DNA from: Physella acuta
Lineage: Eukaryota > Mollusca > Gastropoda > Physidae
Reading direction: 5' to 3'
DNA length: 64,000 bases
Assembly (NCBI RefSeq): GCF_028476545.1
Contig: NW_026733059.1
Location: forward strand, 165,209-229,208
This document shows, in pieces, positions 58,520-64,000 of the stretch (position 1 is the stretch's first letter; each line of letters starts with the position of its first letter). A model generated the notes under the pieces. The model made no database searches, was not told where the DNA came from, and was given only the letters and a program-made list of their open reading frames with translations. The translations under genes were made by a program, and so were the position numbers.

Positions 58520-58719
58520 CAGTGTTTCTTCCAGACTTTTTTCTCCGGGGGGGCACTTGAAATCTTCGGGGGGGCGGTAAACTTTCTTCGGGGGGGCGGA
58601 CACTGTTAAAAGTATATATTTTCTATATAAATTATATAAATTTCATTTCGTTCGGGGGGGCGGTAAAAATTTTTCGGGGGGGCTTCGCCCCCCCGAAGAG
58701 ATGCCTGGAAGAAACTCTG
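58520..58719. mobile_element. hAT-type G/C-tract MITE, best-preserved copy with TSD TTCAAAAG
   Basis: 200 bp. Ends CAGTGTTTCTTCCAG and, inverted, CAGAGTTTCTTCCAG; TTCAAAAG at 58512-58519 and 58720-58727. Five G tracts on this strand and one C tract in the right arm are each exactly seven long, most preceded by TTC. The right arm ends with a perfect hairpin TTCGGGGGGGCTTCGCCCCC. Probably the youngest copy. Confidence 0.9.
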
Positions 58720-58744
58720 TTCAAAAGACAACTAACTTCAAGTC

Positions 58745-59135
58745 GGTGGTGAGACGTCACACTTTTTGACACAGTTTATCTCCCCTCCCCCTTCGTCACT
58801 CATTGGTACAAAAAGCCAGACCCCCTCTTAAATGACGTCACACACAAGCTTACACCCCCCTCGATTATTTCATTGTAAATTATTTACTGATCTCCGTCAA
58901 CATTGAGCACGCAGGCCTATATTAATCAATTTTCTATTATATTTTTTTAGAAGGCTTTAAAAACCGCGAATATAACGGTTAAAATTCAGTTTCTAACACA
59001 TTTTATTTTTAAAACCACCGAAGTGTGTCGTTATACTTTCTTAAACTGCCCCCCTTGTCACCCATCATCACGAGTTTCCGATCCCCCACTTCCATCCCCT
59101 TTGCGGTGTGACGTTGTTTATGGACGATTCCATAG
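58745..59135. repeat. Degenerate GACGTCA-type element remnants between two MITEs
   Basis: GAGACGTCACACTTTTTGAC, TTAAATGACGTCACACAC and, at the right, GGTGTGACGTTGTTTATGGA with CGATTCC echo the termini of the element at 63736-64000 (GTCGTCCATAAATGACGTCA). C-rich tracts lie between. Limits are approximate. Confidence 0.45.
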
Positions 59136-59214
59136 GTATATGAATTCATTTACCGACCGACACATTTTTCTTATCATTCGTGTACGATTATCCCTTAAAA
59201 AACTGGCTCACAAT

Positions 59215-59391
59215 CAGAGTTTCTTCCAGGCACCCCCCCCCCCCCCCCCGAACGAAATAAAATTTATATAATTTATATTGAAAATATATACTTTTAACAG
59301 TGTCCGCCCCCCCCCCCCCGAAGAAAGTCTACCGCCCCCCCCGAAAATTTCAAGTGCCCCCCCGGAGAAAAAAAGTCTGGAAGAAACACTG
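59215..59391. mobile_element. hAT-type G/C-tract MITE, inverted copy with TSD CTCACAAT
   Basis: 177 bp, CAGAGTTTCTTCCAG to CTGGAAGAAACACTG, with CTCACAAT at 59207-59214 and 59392-59399. Opposite orientation to the copy at 58520; C tracts run 7 to 17. Confidence 0.85.
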
Positions 59392-59515
59392 CTCACAATG
59401 ACCTCCCCACCCCAACAATGACTGGCCTAGATCTAGTTTTCTTATTAAAGAAATCAGCAGTCGCACTTTACATTTAACCTTATAGGCATGCTGTATCTTA
59501 TTTTGGATAGGTCAC

Positions 59516-59716
59516 TATAATAGATTGACGACAGAAGCCTGTGGTTGTATATAACACATTTAATGGGTCTAACTACATCACGATGGTAACACACAGAGAG
59601 GACGAAAAGACGGGAGGAAGTACACAAGGGACATCACTCAAGATAACAATATTATAAATATAACTAATACAGAAGAGTGAGTTCCCTTGACCTCACAATT
59701 ATTTCAATCTATTACA
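59516..59716 (-). repeat. LTR (3' LTR of the minus-strand element)
   Basis: 201 bp, identical by eye to 63508-63708; minus-strand ends TGTAATAGATTG and CAATCTATTATA. Confidence 0.93.
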
Positions 59717-60577
59717 TCCCTTTACCCTTAGAACACAATAACACATCTCTCAATAGAACAATTGATAGTATCCTAAAATCACCAATTATATTGTAACATG
59801 AACACTATGGTAGATTACATCCTTACAAACAATGCACAATATGCCACAACATAATCAAGATACAAAACAATAATGTCAAAGTCCTCTTGACCTTTAAAAT
59901 CATAGGTCTAACTTATTTGGGACTTTGATTGTCCTGCTTGACCTTCTCAGTGGCTTTTGATTTGGTGACTCAAGATTCTGACCATCTGGATTCTCTATCT
60001 CAGGAGGTCTAGGATTTAAATCATTAACTCCAGAATTTACATTTTCTGACTCCAGACAACTTGGTTCACTCATATCAACAGAACTTGGTTGTGGAACAAC
60101 TGAGTTGGTGTGAACTGTTCAGATTTGGTGGGATTGACAGATTCACACTTATTATCTGCACAAGTTATTTTTAACTTTATAAGACACAGGTCCTGTACAT
60201 TGAACAATTTGACCTGGTATCCATTTTTCCTTTCTCCCATAATTTCTTAGATACACATTCTTATTAACACCAAATTCTCTTTCAATGAATGTCTTGTCAT
60301 GATTTAATGGAACTATTTTTGAATTGGCATCTGAAAGTATTAAATGGCAAAAATCTTTTTCTTTCTTTTGATGTTACCCTTTTAGTTTCTGAAAGTGCTA
60401 ATGATGTTAGCAAAGTTGTTTGATGATCACATTCCTTCTTACTAATGTATTTAAAATTGCCATATCACCATAATCATTTATTAAGTTACAAGTACTTTGT
60501 TTAGGCAACTCTGACTGATAATGGACTGCATCTTCTCCATCTTTTATATTATCTTCACAAAGGGTTTTATTTCTTAT
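59717..60577 (-). other. Remainder of the Gypsy internal region
   Basis: The stretch between the reading frame and the 3' LTR. I recognise no complete protein domain in it. Confidence 0.5.
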
Positions 60578-63409
60578 TTAATATGGCCTTAAGTCATCAT
60601 TCACAGACTCTTCAGGCCAACCATTCATACAGTACTCATATACTTTTATTAAGCACTCATCTTTTTGTGTTTCTCTTTTAATATCATTCACATTTATATT
60701 GGAGTTATCCATGATAGTGAAGAGAACAAATACTTCTTCTGGTACATAGCTCAGGCTTTGGTTTTTTAAAGGTAATCTGCTAAGACTATCTGCACTATTC
60801 TCAGATCCAGGTTTGTATTTCAATTCATAATTGTATGCAGTTAGTGTGATAGCCCATCTTTGAATTCTTGGTGAGGCATGCTCAGGTAGGGTTTTGTTTT
60901 CTCCAAATAAACCTAGCAATGGTTTATGATCTGTAAAGATGGTGAACTTCCTACCAAACAGAAACTTATGAAATTTCTTAACACCAAAAATGATGCCTAA
61001 GCCTTCCCTATCTAACTGAGAATAATTTTTCTCAGCCTGGTTCAAAGATCTACTGGCAAAAGCAATGGGTCTGTCACCCTTCTCATCCATGTGGGACAAG
61101 ACTGCTCCTACACCATCTGGTGAAGCATCACATGTTAATAAAAGTCTTTTCCCTGGGTCATAGTGAGTTAGTAAGGTGTCAGCAGACAAAGCCTCTTTTG
61201 CTGTATTAAAAGCAGCTTCTTGTTGTTTACCCCAGTGCCAAGTTGCATTTTTCTGTAGCAGCTTGTACAGTGGTGATAGTTTACCAGACAGATTTCCTAT
61301 GAACTTTGCATAGTAATTTATCAAGCCCAAAAAAGCTCTTAGTTGTTGGGTATTTTCAGGTTTGGGTGCTTCTTTAATGGCTTTTGTTTTCTCAGGTTGA
61401 GGTCTGATACCTTGTTTGCTCAATATATAACCAAGAAAACTAATTTCTGTCAACATGAATTGACATTTATCTTTGTTTATCTTTAAACCTTTTTCGCCAA
61501 CAATTTTCAATACTTTATCAAGTGTTTTAAGATGTTCAGTGTCATTCTTACCAGTTATGTACACATTGTCAAAGTACACACAAACATTTGGAATGTCCTT
61601 AAAAATACTGTCCATGACAGCTTGGAAAATTCCAGGGCTAGATGATATGCCAAAACATAGTCTTTCATATTGGTAGAGTCCTTTATGTGTGTTTATTGTC
61701 GTATAGACTTTTGAATCTGGATGCAGTTCTAGTTGAGTGTAAGCATGACTAAAGTCTAATTCAGTGAATTTGTCTCCTCCTGCCAAATTCAAAGAAATTT
61801 CCTCAATGTTAGGAATAGGGTACCTATTTAGCTCTATTTGCTTATTCAGTGTGGCTTTGTAATCTCCACAAATTCTTATAGAACCATCCTTCTTTAACAC
61901 TGGCACAATGGGTGTCGCCCAATCGGAATAGTCTACCTTCTTTATAATGCCATTAGATTCCAATCTACTTAGCTCATTTTCAATTTTGTTCCTTATTGCA
62001 TAAGGTGGAACTCTAGCTTTGCAGTATCTTGGATTTGTGTCTTTAATGCTTAACTTCACTGTTCTATCATTTAGTAAACCTGAGTTACCAAAAACACATT
62101 TATTTTCAGATATAACTTTATCTAGTGAAGTAAGACTAGATTCTTTTCCATTGTTCAATGAACAAATACTCTCCCAATTTAACTTAAGATCACTTAACCA
62201 GTTCCTACCTAGTAATGGCGGTCCATTTCCTTCAACCACAAGAAGAGGAAGTTTAACACTTTGACCATTATAACTTACATGAACCATACACTCTCCTATT
62301 ACCGGAACATTGTCACCAGTGTATGTTGTTAGACACTTGTGACACGGCTGTAGAGACACTGATCCTCCTGTGATAGCGTCAAAATCTTTCTTTGTTATAA
62401 CTGTTAGAGATGCTCCAGTGTCAAGTTGGAAGCTGATGCTCTTACCGTTGATATTAACTTGTACATTGATGGGAGCATGACTTATTGATTTAACAGAGAA
62501 CAGGCTGAAATCCGGTTGCGAATCAGTTTGAGCATTTTTACAGGTAGAGTGGTTCATTGGTTGGGTTAGGTAGTCTTGGTGAGAGTTAACATAGTGCTGC
62601 CTTTGGTTGCGGTACTGTCTTGACTGGCTAGATTTAGCAACAGACGAAGACTTTGCAAAGCAGGCCTTAGCAATGTGACCTTGCTTACCGCACTTATAAC
62701 AAGTTGCAAACTTGAACTTGCACCGATGAGATGCATGGGGACCTTTGCATCGATGACATTTTTGATAATTATTACTAGATTTAGATCTAGGATTTGAACG
62801 AGCAGGCTGTTTAGCATAAGTTGGAATGCTCTGTTGGGATTGATGTTTATTGACTAACCTGCTGTTTACTGCATGGATCTCTGAAGGTGCTAGAGATTTC
62901 GCCGCATCTGATGACTGCTGGAATGAAGTTGCTAGTTGTATTGCTTTTTCTAATGTTAGATCTGACTCGAGCAGCAACTTTCTTTGAATATCAGGGCTGT
63001 TTACACCTGTCACAAACTTTTCACATAATCTGTCAGACAGCGTTTCTCCAAATTCACAGAATCTACTTAGATGACGTAAAGCAGCAACATATTCTGATAT
63101 CGACTCGTTTGGTTGACGAGTCCTACTGTCAAATCTAGCTCTACATAAAAACTTTGATGGGGTAGGCGCATGGTGGTCTGTTAGCAATTTGCTCAGCTCG
63201 TTAAAGCTCTTGGTATTTAGACTCGCTGGTGCGCATAAGTCTTTTAGTAGCCTAAATTGTTGAGGCCCTATGACTGTTAACAAAATAGCTCTCTTTTTGG
63301 CTTCTATCGTCACGTTGTTAGCTTCTAGGTAAAAGCTTAACCTCTCTAGGTAATCTTGAATGATTTCATCATTCGCATCAAATTCTTTTATTTGGCCATA
63401 CAGCGCCAT
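60578..63409 (-). CDS. Gag-pol type reading frame of the Gypsy element
   Basis: 943 codons. The gag-like part (MALYGQIKEF) is followed by CCHC knuckles (CYKCGKQGHIAKAC), a retropepsin segment (LDTGASLTVI), reverse transcriptase blocks (LNRYPIPNIEE; GLYQYERLCFGISSSPGIFQ) and RNase H (LLTCDASPDGVGAVLSH; DHKPLLGLF). Gag and pol are in one frame, as in several Gypsy lineages. Part of a virus-like fossil and not a host gene. Confidence 0.92.
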   Translation of the reverse strand: MALYGQIKEFDANDEIIQDYLERLSFYLEANNVTIEAKKRAILLTVIGPQQFRLLKDLCAPASLNTKSFNELSKLLTDHHAPTPSKFLCRARFDSRTRQPNESISEYVAALRHLSRFCEFGETLSDRLCEKFVTGVNSPDIQRKLLLESDLTLEKAIQLATSFQQSSDAAKSLAPSEIHAVNSRLVNKHQSQQSIPTYAKQPARSNPRSKSSNNYQKCHRCKGPHASHRCKFKFATCYKCGKQGHIAKACFAKSSSVAKSSQSRQYRNQRQHYVNSHQDYLTQPMNHSTCKNAQTDSQPDFSLFSVKSISHAPINVQVNINGKSISFQLDTGASLTVITKKDFDAITGGSVSLQPCHKCLTTYTGDNVPVIGECMVHVSYNGQSVKLPLLVVEGNGPPLLGRNWLSDLKLNWESICSLNNGKESSLTSLDKVISENKCVFGNSGLLNDRTVKLSIKDTNPRYCKARVPPYAIRNKIENELSRLESNGIIKKVDYSDWATPIVPVLKKDGSIRICGDYKATLNKQIELNRYPIPNIEEISLNLAGGDKFTELDFSHAYTQLELHPDSKVYTTINTHKGLYQYERLCFGISSSPGIFQAVMDSIFKDIPNVCVYFDNVYITGKNDTEHLKTLDKVLKIVGEKGLKINKDKCQFMLTEISFLGYILSKQGIRPQPEKTKAIKEAPKPENTQQLRAFLGLINYYAKFIGNLSGKLSPLYKLLQKNATWHWGKQQEAAFNTAKEALSADTLLTHYDPGKRLLLTCDASPDGVGAVLSHMDEKGDRPIAFASRSLNQAEKNYSQLDREGLGIIFGVKKFHKFLFGRKFTIFTDHKPLLGLFGENKTLPEHASPRIQRWAITLTAYNYELKYKPGSENSADSLSRLPLKNQSLSYVPEEVFVLFTIMDNSNINVNDIKRETQKDECLIKVYEYCMNGWPEESVNDDLRPY

Positions 63410-63507
63410 AATTCTAGAAATAATTAGCTAATAAGCTCTAGCAAACCTCTTTTTTGCGTAAGTAGGTGCTCTTTCTAGTAGATGTTTATCCCATCCTCGT
63501 CGCCAGT

Positions 63508-63708
63508 TATAATAGATTGACGACAGAAGCCTGTGGTTGTATATAACACATTTAATGGGTCTAACTACATCACGATGGTAACACACAGAGAGGACGAAAA
63601 GACGGGAGGAAGTACACAAGGGACATCACTCAAGATAACAATATTATAAATATAACTAATACAGAAGAGTGAGTTCCCTTGACCTCACAATTATTTCAAT
63701 CTATTACA
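63508..63708 (-). repeat. LTR (5' LTR of the minus-strand element)
   Basis: 201 bp, identical by eye to 59516-59716. It should carry the element's promoter. Confidence 0.93.
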
Positions 63709-63735
63709 GTCACTTTAAAATATTTATTTTGATTT

Positions 63736-64000
63736 AGGGGTCGTCCATAAATGACGTCATACTCGTAGGGGAGAGGGGGGGGTACGTAATTTTGTGACGG
63801 TGTGTGATGAGGGGGAAGGGGGGGGGATTCAGACGTTATTTTGCGTTTTAGAAAACTGTTTTAATAAATTGTAATATGAGTTAATTAAAATACTCTATTT
63901 TGACAGAGTTCAGACAAGATTTTGGAAAAATATCGATGTTAAAAAAAATTCAACTGCAATTTTGAGGGGGGGGGGGAGGTTGTAGGTTGAGGTGTGACGT
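63736..64000. mobile_element. Inverted-repeat element cut by the window end
   Basis: Starts GGGGTCGTCCATAAATGACG (from 63737) and the window ends inside GGTGTGACGT, which is the beginning of the matching inverted terminus. G-rich arms flank an AT-rich centre. It resembles a repeat common in marine and molluscan genomes. The copies at 58745-59135 look related. Confidence 0.6.

Larger units (their letters stand above)
59516..63708 (-). mobile_element. Ty3/Gypsy LTR retrotransposon, recent insertion, looks incomplete
   Basis: Identical 201-bp LTRs (59516-59716 and 63508-63708) flank the element, and GTCAC is duplicated on both sides (59511-59515, 63709-63713). Inside the 5' LTR (minus strand) lies TGGCGACGAGGATGGG, a likely tRNA primer-binding site; a purine-rich AAGGGTAAAGGGA abuts the 3' LTR. 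One reading frame covers gag, protease, reverse transcriptase and RNase H. No integrase was recognised, so the element looks incomplete, with probably one major defect. LTR identity means a very recent insertion. About 1.9 kb from the ZUP1 start and not inside a recognised gene. Confidence 0.92.

Overview
The window is eukaryotic: AT-rich DNA with long introns, GT-AG splice sites, tRNA-headed SINEs, several families of miniature inverted-repeat DNA transposons and one LTR retrotransposon. Protein families and repeat style suggest a lophotrochozoan, most likely a mollusc and perhaps a heterobranch gastropod (scattered AGATCTAG strings). The taxon is an inference.

Layout. (1) 1-1795, minus strand: one very long internal exon of an unidentified Ser/Asp-rich protein that runs off the left edge. 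A candidate promoter and 5' non-coding exon lie near 2400-3010. (2) 3.0-20.1 kb: no gene recognised; mostly AT-rich DNA with MITEs, a SINE, a CG-rich degenerate repeat block (8.24-9.02 kb) and small tandem duplications. (3) 20104-31077, minus: a complete ten-exon DBHS gene (NONO/SFPQ/PSPC1 family; two RRMs, NOPS, coiled coil), predicted 694 aa, with one GC-AG intron. (4) 31.1-41.3 kb: repeat-rich spacer with TA microsatellites, G/C-tract MITEs, SINEs and a 45-bp tandem array. (5) 41301-50142, plus: a ZMYM2/3/4-family gene, predicted 1759 aa from 17 coding exons: an acidic 668-codon first coding exon, eight MYM zinc fingers, AT-hooks, a Pro/Ile segment and the Crypton-derived C-terminal domain. 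(6) 51278-57282, minus: the UFSP-like deubiquitinase ZUP1 (ZUFSP), predicted 835 aa from 8 exons, convergent with the ZMYM gene. (7) 57.3-59.5 kb: repeats, including two oppositely oriented MITEs. (8) 59516-63708, minus: a very young Ty3/Gypsy element with identical 201-bp LTRs and a 5-bp target duplication; it looks incomplete. (9) 63736-64000: start of another inverted-repeat element cut by the window end.

The three complete host genes all encode nuclear proteins (paraspeckle/RNA binding, SUMO-linked chromatin zinc-finger protein, K63-ubiquitin protease). They are separate transcription units, and nothing in the sequence shows that they work together.

I found no clearly new biological system. 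The most distinctive observations are a five-copy hAT-type MITE family whose arms carry same-strand homopolymer G tracts (all six exactly seven long in one copy), with 8-bp target duplications; a reading-frame-enforced GC-AG intron after a DRM-repeat exon; and paired SUMO-interaction and sumoylation-like motifs at the end of the large ZMYM exon. All coordinates and splice sites were read by eye, without alignment or transcript data.
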